Source of the DNA: Nocardia brasiliensis NBRC 14402
GTDB taxonomy: Bacteria > Actinomycetota > Actinomycetes > Mycobacteriales > Mycobacteriaceae
Reading direction: 5' to 3'
Length of the DNA: 64,000 nucleotides
Assembly (NCBI RefSeq): GCF_000308475.2
Contig: NZ_BAFT02000098.1
Span: 62,001-126,000, forward strand
The notes beneath the pieces were generated by a model, which saw nothing but the letters and a program-made list of their open reading frames with translations, was not told the origin of the DNA and made no database searches. Positions 43,783 to 54,284 of this stretch are shown here, one piece after another. The first letter of the stretch is position 1. Each line of letters starts with the position of its first letter. The position numbers were made by a program, and so were the translations under genes.

Positions 43783-44331
43783 ATGGCCCTCAGCGCAACC
43801 CTGCACAACTTCACCGTCCAGCTGGCCGACGTCGATCGCGACGTCTACCAGGAACTGGACCTGCGGTTGGCGCGGCATCCGTCCGAAACCGCGGAGTTCA
43901 TGCTGACCCGGCTGCTGGCCTACTGCCTCGAATACCAGGAGGGCATCGCGTTCAGCGACGGTGGCGTGTCCTCCACCGACGAACCCGCGGTGCTGGTGCG
44001 CGACCTCACCGGCCGGCTCCTCGCCTGGATCGAGGTCGGCGCCCCGGACGCCGAACGGCTGCACCGCGGCAGCAAGGCGGCCGAGCGCACCGCCGTCTAC
44101 ACCCATCGCGATCCGGCGAAGGTGCTCGCCCAGCTCGCCGGAAAACGCATCCACCGCGCCGCGGAGATCCCGCTCTACAGCTTCGACCGGGACTTCATCG
44201 ACACGGCCGTCGCCGCCGTCGAACGCCGCAACACCGTCACCCTGTCGGTCACCGAACGCTCGCTCTACCTCGACCTGAACGGCACCGGATTCAGCACATC
44301 GGTCGAGGGGCACACCATCGGGCAGCCCTAG
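43783..44331 (+). CDS. yaeQ: YaeQ-family protein
   Basis: 182 residues matching the YaeQ family: N-terminal ALSATLHNFTVQLADVDRDVY, LRLARHPSETAEFMLTRLLAYCL and the PD-(D/E)XK-like IEVGAPDAERLHR, VYTH segments. E. coli YaeQ was linked to suppression of an rfaH defect; the fold is nuclease-like but its activity is undefined. Its stop overlaps that of the CGNR gene by 4 bp. Confidence 0.9.
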   Translation: MALSATLHNFTVQLADVDRDVYQELDLRLARHPSETAEFMLTRLLAYCLEYQEGIAFSDGGVSSTDEPAVLVRDLTGRLLAWIEVGAPDAERLHRGSKAAERTAVYTHRDPAKVLAQLAGKRIHRAAEIPLYSFDRDFIDTAVAAVERRNTVTLSVTERSLYLDLNGTGFSTSVEGHTIGQP

Positions 44332-44858
44332 CGCCGCCTCGCCCGATAAGCGGCGACCGCGTTGCGGTTGCCGCACGCGGTACTGCAGTAGCGCCGGGAT
44401 CGATTGCGAGACAGATCGAGCACGATGCCCTCGCACGCGCTGTCGGCACAGAGTGAGAGCCTGCTCAGCTCGTCGGAGCGGATCAGGTCGATCATCGCCA
44501 TCGCGGTCTCGACGGCGATGCGCACGGGCAGCGGCGCGTCCGGCGAGACGGCGTGGATGTGATAGTCGAACCCGTCGTGGCGGACCAGTTGCGGCGTCGC
44601 CCGATGCTCGGCGAGGGTCTCGTTGACCAGCCGCACCGCGGTGTCCCGATCACTGGTCAGCAGCGTGCGCAGCGGAGCGCGTTGCGCGCGCACCGCCGCG
44701 AGCTCGGCGGCGTCGCCGGTCCGCACGCCGGTGTACACGTGCCTGACGAAAAACTCTTCCAGCTGGGCGATTTCGGTCAGCGTATCGGGTTCTTCGGCCG
44801 AATTGACCAGCTCGACCGCGGCCAGCAGCGACGCCTCGGTGTCATGAGCAAAAGTCAT
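44328..44858 (-). CDS. CGNR zinc-finger (ABATE-type) transcription regulator
   Basis: 176 residues with the C-terminal zinc finger ending RRYCSTACGNRNAVAAYRARR (cysteines of SLCADSACEG and YCSTACGN) that defines the CGNR family, and an N-terminal ABATE-type ligand domain. The ATG at 44858 is seven bases after a TAAGAT (read on the minus strand), suggesting a leaderless transcript. It is divergent from the EamA exporter and probably regulates it. Confidence 0.88.
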   Translation of the reverse strand: MTFAHDTEASLLAAVELVNSAEEPDTLTEIAQLEEFFVRHVYTGVRTGDAAELAAVRAQRAPLRTLLTSDRDTAVRLVNETLAEHRATPQLVRHDGFDYHIHAVSPDAPLPVRIAVETAMAMIDLIRSDELSRLSLCADSACEGIVLDLSRNRSRRYCSTACGNRNAVAAYRARRR

Positions 44859-44859
44859 G

Positions 44860-44888
44860 TTGACATCTTACACACACCGCCTTAGCGT
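44860..44888 (+). promoter_or_regulatory. promoter of the EamA gene, leaderless
   Basis: TTGACA (44860-44865), a 17-base spacer and TAGCGT (44883-44888) form a sigma-70-type promoter. The predicted start point coincides with the ATG at 44897, so the message should be leaderless. The -35 box lies against the CGNR start codon. A 9-base inverted pair, GTCATGAGC at 44841-44849 and GCTCATGAC at 44909-44917, brackets the region. Confidence 0.6.
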
Positions 44889-44896
44889 CATTACCC

Positions 44897-45889
44897 ATGA
44901 CGACCATTGCTCATGACAGCGCCGTTCAGCGGCGTGTCCGATCCGGGCTGCTCTTCGCGCTGCTGTCCGCGTCGTCGTTCGGCCTCTCCGGTTCCCTGGC
45001 GCGCGGCTTGATGAACGCCGGCTGGAGCGCCGCATCGGTGGTGGCGGTCCGGGTACTCATCGCCGCGGTCGTATTGCTGCCGATCGCCCTCGTCCAGCTG
45101 CGCGGCGACTGGCAGCTGTTGCGCCGCAACGCGTCCCTGATCGTCGCCTACGGTCTGCTGGCCGTGGCGGGCACGCAGCTGGCCTACTTCAACGCGGTCG
45201 CCGAGATGGAGGTCGGGGTGGCGCTGCTCATCGAATACACCGCCCCGATCGCGGTGGTCGGCTGGCTCTGGCTGCGCCATCGGCAGCGTCCCGGCGTCGC
45301 CACCGTCGCGGGCGGCCTGCTCGGCATCATCGGCCTCGCCCTCGTGATCGACCTGCGGTCCGGGCTGTCCACCAGTTGGGTCGGCATCGCCTGGGCCCTG
45401 GCCGCCATGATCGGCGCCGCCGCGTACTTCGTGCTCTCCGCACAGGGCGAGGGCACACTGCCGGGCACCGTCTTGGCGGCGGGCGCGCTGCTCATCGGCG
45501 GGCTCACACTGCTCGCCGCGGGCGCGATCGGGCTCGTGCCACTGCACGCCACCACGAATCCCGTTGTCTTCCAAGACTTCACCGCATCCCTCTGGCCGGT
45601 GCTGCTGATTCTGGGCACGGTGACCGCCGCGCTGGCCTACGTCTCCGGCATCGTCGCCACCCGCCTGCTCGGCTCCCGGCTGGCCTCGTTCGTCGCGCTG
45701 TTCGAGGTGCTCGCCGCACTCGCCTTCGCCTGGGTGCTGCTCGGTGAGGCGCCCCGGGCGATCCAATTGCTCGGCGGCGTGCTGATTCTCACCGGCGTGG
45801 TGGTCGTGCGCCGCGGCGAGCTGGCCGATGCGGCCCGCACCCCGGCCGTCGACGCGGCGCCGAGCGAGGTCGCGGCGGAACACCGCTGA
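44897..45889 (+). CDS. EamA/RhaT-family exporter
   Basis: 330 residues with ten predicted membrane helices in two EamA repeats (first from about 16, second from about 165). It belongs to the drug/metabolite transporter superfamily, typically exporting amino acids or small metabolites. Substrate cannot be read from sequence. Divergence from a CGNR regulator indicates ligand-controlled expression. Confidence 0.88.
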   Translation: MTTIAHDSAVQRRVRSGLLFALLSASSFGLSGSLARGLMNAGWSAASVVAVRVLIAAVVLLPIALVQLRGDWQLLRRNASLIVAYGLLAVAGTQLAYFNAVAEMEVGVALLIEYTAPIAVVGWLWLRHRQRPGVATVAGGLLGIIGLALVIDLRSGLSTSWVGIAWALAAMIGAAAYFVLSAQGEGTLPGTVLAAGALLIGGLTLLAAGAIGLVPLHATTNPVVFQDFTASLWPVLLILGTVTAALAYVSGIVATRLLGSRLASFVALFEVLAALAFAWVLLGEAPRAIQLLGGVLILTGVVVVRRGELADAARTPAVDAAPSEVAAEHR

Positions 45890-45895
45890 ACCGAA

Positions 45896-45926
45896 CGGCC
45901 GGGATCACCGTCGGCGATCCCGGCCG
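45896..45926. terminator. bidirectional hairpin terminator
   Basis: A perfect 11-bp stem, CGGCCGGGATC and GATCCCGGCCG, with a 9-base loop lies between the convergent EamA and HExxH-protein genes. No U-run follows, as is common in high-GC actinobacteria. Confidence 0.75.
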
Positions 45927-45932
45927 GGCCCG

Positions 45933-46883
45933 TCAGGAGACGGTGCAATTCTTCTGTGCGTCGGTGCGCACCTTGCGACCGGTGAACTCCTCCAGAATCG
46001 AGATGTTTTCCGGGGCATAATTCTTCGCGGTGATCTTGTCCGCGTCCGGGCTACCGAGTTTGCCGGTGTAGGGCGCGGACTTCTCCAACCAGTAAGCGGT
46101 GCGCAGGAATTGGGTCAGTACCAGCTCACGCACCTTGGGTTCGCTCTTGATCTTCGCCCAGTAGTCCGGATGCTTGTCCTTCGCGACACGCAGGTACAGC
46201 AGCAGGTACCGCAGGTTGGTCGCGGCGATGTCGCGGGCATTGCTCGCGCCGATCCCCTTGATGTACTCCTGCACCACGGTGACCGCGGGCAGACCGGTCA
46301 GCCCCGCGTTCAATTCGGCGAGGACGCCTTGCAGACGATAGTCGCCCTGCTGCCGGTCCCGCAGGTAGATGCCGTCCATGTCGTCGCTGAGCTTGTCCTT
46401 GATCAGCGGCAGGATCTCCTTGCGCGGGAAGCCACCGTGCAGCGGAATGTCCAGGATCTGCTGGGTGGCGTTGACCCACGACGCGGTGCGCACATCCCAC
46501 ACGGTGCGCGCCCCGTCCAGATCCCACATGTGGGTCTCCTCATGGATCGCCACCATCATCGATTCCGCGAACGCCTCGAAACTGCTGGTGTCCACGAACT
46601 GATTCCAGTACTTGTCCTTGGCCTGGGCGATCGCGAGTTTCTCCCCGCTCGGCCAGCGCCGCTTGTACATGGCCTGCAGCGTCGGCATCCAATTGGACCG
46701 ATTGAAGCGAGCTTTCAGGTCGCTGATATCGGCCTGCGGCTGCGAGGGCTCCTCATAACAGTAGGGCGCGGCCGGAGCCGCTTCGGGAAGACCGGACAGG
46801 GGCGTCGCTACGGCCAGTGAACCGGGTCCGAGGGCGAGGACGAGGCAGGCGGCGACGATGGGCACAGAGAGTTTGCGGTTCAC
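45933..46883 (-). CDS. secreted protein with HExxH motif, putative zinc metallopeptidase
   Basis: 316 residues with a signal peptide (MNRKLSVPIVAACLVLALG, cleavage near VATP). HEETHMWD at about residue 114 is an HExxH zinc motif; the third ligand is not obvious. Downstream segments (FPRKEILPLIKDKL, GVLAELNAGLTG) hint at a glutamate ligand in AELNAG. I do not recognise a named peptidase family. The start has no strong ribosome site. Confidence 0.6.
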   Translation of the reverse strand: MNRKLSVPIVAACLVLALGPGSLAVATPLSGLPEAAPAAPYCYEEPSQPQADISDLKARFNRSNWMPTLQAMYKRRWPSGEKLAIAQAKDKYWNQFVDTSSFEAFAESMMVAIHEETHMWDLDGARTVWDVRTASWVNATQQILDIPLHGGFPRKEILPLIKDKLSDDMDGIYLRDRQQGDYRLQGVLAELNAGLTGLPAVTVVQEYIKGIGASNARDIAATNLRYLLLYLRVAKDKHPDYWAKIKSEPKVRELVLTQFLRTAYWLEKSAPYTGKLGSPDADKITAKNYAPENISILEEFTGRKVRTDAQKNCTVS

Positions 46884-47238
46884 AGGGACCCCACTTCGGA
46901 GGAGCCGCGCGGCAGGCGCGACGGCGGCGGGATACAGCGCGAACGGCCGGCACGGCTGCGCGGCAATGGATTTGCCGTTTCACACGGTGTGGGGAGCCGA
47001 CTCGCGCTGCGGCGAGGTCACTCGAGCTCGAATGTAATCGAGACAATATGTCGCGCAAACGAAGCAGTCGACGGCACGGCGCACCCGCCCGCGACCCGCG
47101 CGCCCGGCAGAAGTGAGCGTGATTATGAAATAGCCTGTGCGGCACTAGAACTGAGGGCGTACCGGGACGAGGAGTGGCATGTCCCCACTCCTCCCCAGTT
47201 CGCCTGCAGCGGCGCAGCGGCCGCTATGCACGCTTCGA
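46884..47238. other. 355-base stretch without a convincing gene
   Basis: The stretch separates two minus-strand genes. It contains the promoter of the HExxH gene. A 22-codon basic ORF (47048-47116, plus) and a few other short frames exist, but none has a good ribosome site or recognisable sequence. Base composition is more even around 47020-47150 than in the flanks. Confidence 0.5.
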
Positions 47239-47385
47239 TCAGTAAGCGATGAACAGGATCTCGTCGCGCGAGTACTCGTGCCCCGGATGGTTCGCGGCGA
47301 GGTGAGCCTGTGTCTTCTCGACCAGATCGTCCTCGTCCACGCCGACGATCGCCTCGCCACACGGGCAATTCAGGTTCCGCTTCAT
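47239..47385 (-). CDS. DUF1059-family small protein
   Basis: 48 residues: MKRNLNCPCG at the start, VDEDDLVEKTQAHLAANHPG in the middle and RDEILFIAY at the end, the whole pattern of the DUF1059 family. The CPCG motif and the HLAANHPGH histidines could bind a metal. The ATG at 47385 has AAGGA eight bases upstream. It lies 45 bp downstream of the dehydrogenase gene on the same strand. Confidence 0.85.
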   Translation of the reverse strand: MKRNLNCPCGEAIVGVDEDDLVEKTQAHLAANHPGHEYSRDEILFIAY

Positions 47386-47430
47386 GAGCTGTCCTTCCTT
47401 TTCGAAACGAAGTCTAGGCGCTCGGCGCGA

Positions 47431-48303
47431 TCATTCCCGTAAAAGATCGATGACCTTGGTTTCGTTGAGCTCACCGTGGCCCGCCTCGACGAGCCGCCCG
47501 AAGAGGTCGAAGGCGGCATGCCCCAGCGCGGCGGGCGCGTGCACGGCCTCGGCCAGTTCCATCCCGATGCGGGTGTCCTTCAAGCGCAACGCGGCCGTGA
47601 ACGCGATATCGCGGTCGTGCACGCCGTCCAGCATCAACCGGCTGACCCGTGTCACCGTCGGACTGGCCGCGACGCTCAGCGCGAGGGTGTCGACCACCGC
47701 AGGCAGGTCGAGTCCGCTGAGTTCGGCGATCCGCAGCGCCTCCGCGGTCGCCGCGATCTGCACCGAGCCCAGCAGGTTCTGCACCAGCTTGTACGCGGTG
47801 CCCGCGCCGACCTCGCCGAAGTGAACGATGCTGCCGCACAACGGTTCCAGCAGCGGTCGCACCGCGTCGAGGTCCGCGGGCGCGGCCCCGATCAGCAGGC
47901 GTAATTCTCCGGCCGCCGCAGCCGTGGGCAGCCCGGTGACCGGCGAGTCGATGTACCGAAATCCCTGCGTCGCGGCCTGTTTCGCGAGTTCGAGCACCCA
48001 GGGTCGGGACAGGGTCGAGCACTCGATCACGAATCGGCCGGGCGCGCCCGCCGCCGCGAGGGCACCGTCCGCGCCGAGCCACACCGCGCGCGAGGCGGCG
48101 TCGTCGGCGACCATCGCGAAGACGGCGTCGGCCTGCTCGGCCGCCGCCCGCGGTGTCTGCGCCCGGGCCGCGCCCGCGGCCACCAGGTCCGCGACCTTCT
48201 CCGGCGATCTGTTGAACACCGCGACGTCGTGCCCGGCGGCGATCAGCCGCGCCGCCATCCCCGTACCCATCCGGCCGGTCCCCAGGAAAGCAATCTTCGC
48301 CAT
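47431..48303 (-). CDS. beta-hydroxyacid dehydrogenase family oxidoreductase (HIBADH-like)
   Basis: 290 residues. The Rossmann motif is FLGTGRMGTGMA, the substrate-site motif DSPVTGLPTAAAAGEL and the catalytic lysine lies in GTAYKLVQNLL. It resembles 3-hydroxyisobutyrate and tartronate-semialdehyde reductases and uses NAD(P). The ATG at 48303 begins the Rossmann strand directly. Substrate not assignable; imine reductases share this fold. Confidence 0.85.
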   Translation of the reverse strand: MAKIAFLGTGRMGTGMAARLIAAGHDVAVFNRSPEKVADLVAAGAARAQTPRAAAEQADAVFAMVADDAASRAVWLGADGALAAAGAPGRFVIECSTLSRPWVLELAKQAATQGFRYIDSPVTGLPTAAAAGELRLLIGAAPADLDAVRPLLEPLCGSIVHFGEVGAGTAYKLVQNLLGSVQIAATAEALRIAELSGLDLPAVVDTLALSVAASPTVTRVSRLMLDGVHDRDIAFTAALRLKDTRIGMELAEAVHAPAALGHAAFDLFGRLVEAGHGELNETKVIDLLRE

Positions 48304-48430
48304 TGCCGCGACCCTACCTGCACAGGATCTCCACGAAGTGTGCTTCCGAGCTCCACACCGGCTGTTTAGGTTTGCCGGAACACGGGTTCGCCACTGCGGG
48401 GGCGCGCTCGACGAGCATGGAGGTCGGCAG

Positions 48431-49174
48431 GTGGATGTACACGAGTTCTCGCGGTGGACAACCGAATTCGAGGCGAAGGCAGTGGCCAGGGCCGCGCTCG
48501 GTGATCCGGCATGGGCGAGCGGAGCGCGGCTGCATCCGGCCGTCGCGCGCAGTGTGCAGCGCTTCCAGGTCGGCGAGAGCGGCGACGGCGCGAATCTCAT
48601 CGCCAAGGCCGAGCGCGCGGGCGATCCGGAGTACGCCGCGGCGGTACGACTGTTCATCGCCGAGGAGATCAATCACGCGCGGATGCTGGGCTTGCTGCTG
48701 CGCGCCGGCGGCTGGCGGGCCATCGGAAGCCATTGGAGCGACCTCGTTTTCGTGCGACTGCGCCGGATGCTCGGGCTGCGACTGGAATTGACCGTGCTGA
48801 TGGTCGCGGAGATCGTCGCGCTGCGCTACTACCGCGCATTGCGCGACGGCACCGACGATCCGCTGACCACGCAGGTCGCCGGATTGATCCTGAACGACGA
48901 GCTCCGGCACGTGCCGTTCCACTGCCAGCGCCTGCGCGTCGCGTTCGCCACGACCACGCCCGGCGCGCGACGGGTGATCGTGGCGCTGTGGTGGCTGTTC
49001 CTGGTCGGCTCGACGGTGGTGGTCGCCGCGGACCACGGACCCGCGCTGGCCCGGCTCGGCGTCGGCCGCATCGAATTCGTTCGCGACGTCCTGCGGCTGT
49101 TCGACACCATCGCGCCGACCGCCCTGTCGGCACGGCCGCAACCGACCGGGGTCGGCGGTCCGTCCGGGGGCTGA
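48431..49174 (+). CDS. ferritin-like di-iron protein
   Basis: 247 residues, helical. Two E/D-ExxH-type pairs are visible, FIAEEINHARML (about 76) and LNDELRHVPFH (about 158), as in ferritin-like or desaturase-like di-iron four-helix proteins. A hydrophobic segment (VALWWLFLVGSTVVVAA) near the C-terminus suggests membrane association. The GTG at 48431 has GGAGG seven bases upstream. Activity unknown. It is divergent from the dehydrogenase gene. Confidence 0.7.
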   Translation: MDVHEFSRWTTEFEAKAVARAALGDPAWASGARLHPAVARSVQRFQVGESGDGANLIAKAERAGDPEYAAAVRLFIAEEINHARMLGLLLRAGGWRAIGSHWSDLVFVRLRRMLGLRLELTVLMVAEIVALRYYRALRDGTDDPLTTQVAGLILNDELRHVPFHCQRLRVAFATTTPGARRVIVALWWLFLVGSTVVVAADHGPALARLGVGRIEFVRDVLRLFDTIAPTALSARPQPTGVGGPSGG

Positions 49175-49300
49175 ATCGCGCCCCTGGCGCACGGGCATGA
49201 AATCGAGCGCGGCTGCGTTGCCTCAGGCGTGGTCGCACAGTGCGGCAGCGCGGCCCGGAGTGACCTGCATCATGGTGCCGAGCAGCAGAACGCGGCGTAG

Positions 49301-49318
49301 TTTCGTTAATTAGCGAAA
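49301..49318. promoter_or_regulatory. ArsR operator
   Basis: TTTCG-T-TAATTA-G-CGAAA is an 18-base palindrome with one mismatched pair, centred on TAATTA, 12 bases before the ArsR start. Form and position match ArsR-family operators, so the gene is probably autoregulated with the downstream oxidoreductase. Confidence 0.7.
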
Positions 49319-49330
49319 TATCGAAGGACG

Positions 49331-49630
49331 GTGCGCGTGCTGGACGAATGCAAGGCGCTGGCGAACGAGACCCGGCTGCGGGTGCTGGAGTGGCTCAAGG
49401 AGCCCGACGTGCACTTCCCCGGACGGGCCTGCGACACCGCCGAACTCGGCGTCTGCGCGGGCCTGATCCAGCAGAAGGCCGGCACCTCGGCCTCGACCAT
49501 CTCGACACACCTGGCGATCCTGCAGCGCGCGGGGTTCGTCACCGGCACCCGCCGCGGTCAATGGATCTACTACCGCCGCGACGACGCCCGCATCCGGGCC
49601 TTCACCGCACAACTGCAGCGCGTTCTCTGA
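49331..49630 (+). CDS. ArsR-family regulator
   Basis: 99-residue winged-helix protein: ALANETRLRVLEWL, recognition region SASTISTHLAILQRAGFV and wing RRGQWIYYRRD. Two cysteines (RACDTAELGVCAG) lie in the loop before the recognition helix, not in the classical ELCVC position, so metal sensing is uncertain; redox sensing is possible. GTG start after GAAGGAC. It is followed 18 bp later by a luciferase-like gene. Confidence 0.88.
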   Translation: MRVLDECKALANETRLRVLEWLKEPDVHFPGRACDTAELGVCAGLIQQKAGTSASTISTHLAILQRAGFVTGTRRGQWIYYRRDDARIRAFTAQLQRVL

Positions 49631-49648
49631 TCGAAAGGCGGCGTCCCC

Positions 49649-50653
49649 ATGCCCATCGCCCTGTCCATCCTCGACCTGGCATCGATCGCGCCCGGCCAGA
49701 CCGCGCGCGACAGCTTCGCCAACAGTGTCGCGCTGGCGCAGGCCGCCGAACGAAGCGGCTACCGCCGCGTCTGGTACGCGGAGCATCACAACATGGGATC
49801 CATCGCGTCGAGCGCGACCAGCGTGCTCATCGGTCATGTCGCCGAGCACACCGCGACCATCCGGCTCGGCGCGGGCGGCATCATGCTGCCCAACCATTCC
49901 CCGCTGGTGATCGCCGAACAGTTCGGCACGCTGGAGACGCTGTTCCCCGGCCGGATCGATCTCGGATTGGGCCGCGCACCCGGCAGCGATCAGAAGACGA
50001 TGTACGCGCTGCGCCGCGATCCGGCGTCCGCGGACTCCTTCCCACAGGACGTGCTGGAGTTGCAGGGCTACCTGACCGGGAACACCCGGGTACCGGGTGT
50101 GCGCGCCGTGCCGCGTGCGGAAGGCGTTGTGCCGCTGTACATTCTAGGCTCGTCACTGTTCGGCGCACAGCTCGCCGGGCAGCTCGGCCTGCCGTACGCG
50201 TTCGCGTCGCACTTCGCACCCGACGCGCTGCACCAGGCGGTGTCGGTCTACCGCGACGTGTTCCGTCCGTCCGCGCAGCTGGCCGAGCCGTACGTGATGG
50301 CCGGGGTCAACGTGTTCGCCGCCGCGGACGCCGACGACGCGGCGCAGCAGAAGACCGTCGCCTACCGGGCGCGCGCCCGGATGATGATCAAGCGGGGCGC
50401 GGCGGGCGCCGACTTCTCCGACGCGGACATCGACGCGTTCCTCGCCTCGCCCAACGGCGGGCAACTCACCGCGATGACGAAATACACCGCGGTCGGCACG
50501 CCCGCCGATGTCCGGGCCTACCTGGACGATTTCGCCGCGTCCATCGACGCCGACGAACTCATCACCGCCCATCACGCCACCGGCATCGCCGACCGGGTGC
50601 GCTCGGTCGAGCTGACCGCGGCCGCCATGGCCGGTGCGCCCGCGGTCGGCTGA
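49649..50653 (+). CDS. LLM-class flavin-dependent oxidoreductase
   Basis: 334 residues of the bacterial-luciferase-like fold, group 1 (MsnO8-type): VWYAEHHNMGSIASSATSVL, RLGAGGIMLPNHSPL, GRIDLGLGRAPGSD. It would use FMNH2 or F420. In an operon with ArsR. Substrate unknown. Confidence 0.88.
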   Translation: MPIALSILDLASIAPGQTARDSFANSVALAQAAERSGYRRVWYAEHHNMGSIASSATSVLIGHVAEHTATIRLGAGGIMLPNHSPLVIAEQFGTLETLFPGRIDLGLGRAPGSDQKTMYALRRDPASADSFPQDVLELQGYLTGNTRVPGVRAVPRAEGVVPLYILGSSLFGAQLAGQLGLPYAFASHFAPDALHQAVSVYRDVFRPSAQLAEPYVMAGVNVFAAADADDAAQQKTVAYRARARMMIKRGAAGADFSDADIDAFLASPNGGQLTAMTKYTAVGTPADVRAYLDDFAASIDADELITAHHATGIADRVRSVELTAAAMAGAPAVG

Positions 50654-50680
50654 CCGGAATCTTCCTGCCGCACAACGACT

Positions 50681-50715
50681 CCGGCCGGTACCCCAGCGAC
50701 AGGGGTACCGGCCGG
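50681..50715. terminator. bidirectional hairpin terminator
   Basis: A perfect 14-bp stem, CCGGCCGGTACCCC and its complement, with a 7-base loop separates the convergent luciferase-like and msrA genes. Confidence 0.82.
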
Positions 50716-50732
50716 AACTCGTTCGACCGCGG

Positions 50733-51248
50733 TTACTGCGTGGCAGCCGCCCGCTTCGGCAGCTTCCAGCCCGGACGGGGGAAGTGGCAGGTGTAGCCGT
50801 TCGGGTACTTCTGCAAGTAGTCTTGGTGGTCGGCCTCGGCCTCCCAGAACTCACTCGCCGGCGTCACCTCGGTGACGACCTTGCCCGGCCACAGGCCCGA
50901 GGCGTCGACGTCGGCGATGGTGTCCAGCGCGACGCGCTTCTGCTCGTCGTCCAGATAGAAGATCGCCGAGCGGTAGCTGCTGCCGATGTCGTTGCCCTGC
51001 CGGTCCTTCGTCGTCGGATCGTGGATCTGGAACAGGAATTCCAGCAACGCCCGGTAGTCGGTCTGCGCCGGGTCGTAGACGATCTCCACGGCCTCCGCGT
51101 GACCCGGGTGATTGCGATAGGTCGGGTGGTCGTTGCTGCCGCCGGTGTAGCCGACGCGCGTCGACACCACCCCCGGCTGCCTGCGGATCAATTCCTGCAT
51201 GCCCCAGAAGCAGCCGCCGGCCAGAATCGCCTTTCGCGTGTCGCTCAC
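50733..51248 (-). CDS. msrA: peptide methionine sulfoxide reductase MsrA
   Basis: 171 residues. The catalytic Cys is in GGCFWGMQE, and GYTGG, YRNHPGHAEAVEIVYDP and YRSAIFY are conserved. It reduces methionine-S-sulfoxide. No resolving cysteines follow in the C-terminus (only YTCHFP), so recycling may use that single Cys. ATG overlaps the msrB stop as ATGA. Confidence 0.95.
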   Translation of the reverse strand: MSDTRKAILAGGCFWGMQELIRRQPGVVSTRVGYTGGSNDHPTYRNHPGHAEAVEIVYDPAQTDYRALLEFLFQIHDPTTKDRQGNDIGSSYRSAIFYLDDEQKRVALDTIADVDASGLWPGKVVTEVTPASEFWEAEADHQDYLQKYPNGYTCHFPRPGWKLPKRAAATQ

Positions 51249-51700
51249 GCGTCCTCCTTCGTGAAAAGTGCCTTGTACTGTCCGTACCCTTGCGCCTCGA
51301 GATCATCGAGGTGGATGAACCGCAGTGCCGCCGAGTTGATGCAGTACCGGAGGCCGCCGGCGGCGCGCGGGCCGTCCTTGAACACATGCCCGAGATGGCT
51401 GTCGCCATGCGCCGAGCGAGCCTCGGTCCGGATCATCAGATGGCTGAAGTCCCGCTTCTCGACCACGTTCGCGGCATCGATCGGCTTGGTGAAACTCGGC
51501 CAGCCGGAGCCGCTGTCGAACTTGTCGACCGAGGCGAACAGCGGCTCGCCCGACACCACGTCCACGTAGATCCCCGGCTCGTGGTTGTCCCAGTACTCGC
51601 CGGTGAACGCGCGCTCGGTCCCGTTCTCCTGGGTGACGTGGTACTGCTCCGGCGACAGCGCGGAGACCGCCGCGGGGTTCCGGTTGTATTCCTGTGCCAC
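51245..51700 (-). CDS. msrB: peptide methionine sulfoxide reductase MsrB
   Basis: 151 residues. The catalytic cysteine is in RYCINSAALRF; GSGWPSF and SHLGHVF are conserved. The two CxxC pairs that bind zinc in many MsrB proteins are absent (YVDVVSGEPLFAS), and the usual resolving Cys is Ser in DSGSGWPSF, so this is a zinc-free form. It reduces methionine-R-sulfoxide. GTG start after GAGGAGGTC. First gene of msrB-msrA, divergent from katG. Confidence 0.93.
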   Translation of the reverse strand: MAQEYNRNPAAVSALSPEQYHVTQENGTERAFTGEYWDNHEPGIYVDVVSGEPLFASVDKFDSGSGWPSFTKPIDAANVVEKRDFSHLMIRTEARSAHGDSHLGHVFKDGPRAAGGLRYCINSAALRFIHLDDLEAQGYGQYKALFTKEDA

Positions 51701-51884
51701 ATGACCTCCTCATATCGGCTTCCCGTACAACGAACGGTCCGATCCGGAAAGTCCCCGTGCAGCCGGGCGTCACACTTCGGTCATTATTCGCCGGAACGCG
51801 GCCGCGCAACAGCCCCGGCACCCGATCGACGTGCGCTGTTCGAGCAATCCGGGGAAAACCGCGCGGCCAAGACTGGAATGATTC

Positions 51885-51900
51885 ATACTTCTGAACGTAT
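51885..51900. promoter_or_regulatory. dyad in the msrB/katG divergent region
   Basis: ATAC-8-GTAT lies 64 bases before the katG start. The 263-base divergent region holds no furA-like gene, unlike the mycobacterial furA-katG arrangement. The dyad is short and may be chance. Confidence 0.3.
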
Positions 51901-51963
51901 CCACAACTTCGGGGTGTCTCGTGCGCGAGACCCGCAGCCCGAGGCATCGCGAAAGGAATATCC

Positions 51964-54192
<2,229 letters not shown>

Positions 54193-54235
54193 CCTGGTGC
54201 GCTGACCGGCACACCGGTCGGTGACCACTCCCCCG

Positions 54236-54268
54236 CAGCCCCGCACGCCGACCCGGTGTGCGGGGCTG
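54236..54268. terminator. bidirectional hairpin terminator after katG
   Basis: An 11-bp perfect stem, CAGCCCCGCAC and GTGCGGGGCTG, with an 11-base loop separates convergent katG and the ADP-ribosylglycohydrolase gene. Confidence 0.78.
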
Positions 54269-54284
54269 CGCGCGTGGTGGAAGT

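Noticed and set aside
47048..47116. A 22-codon basic peptide ORF
   Set aside because: No ribosome site and no conserved feature.
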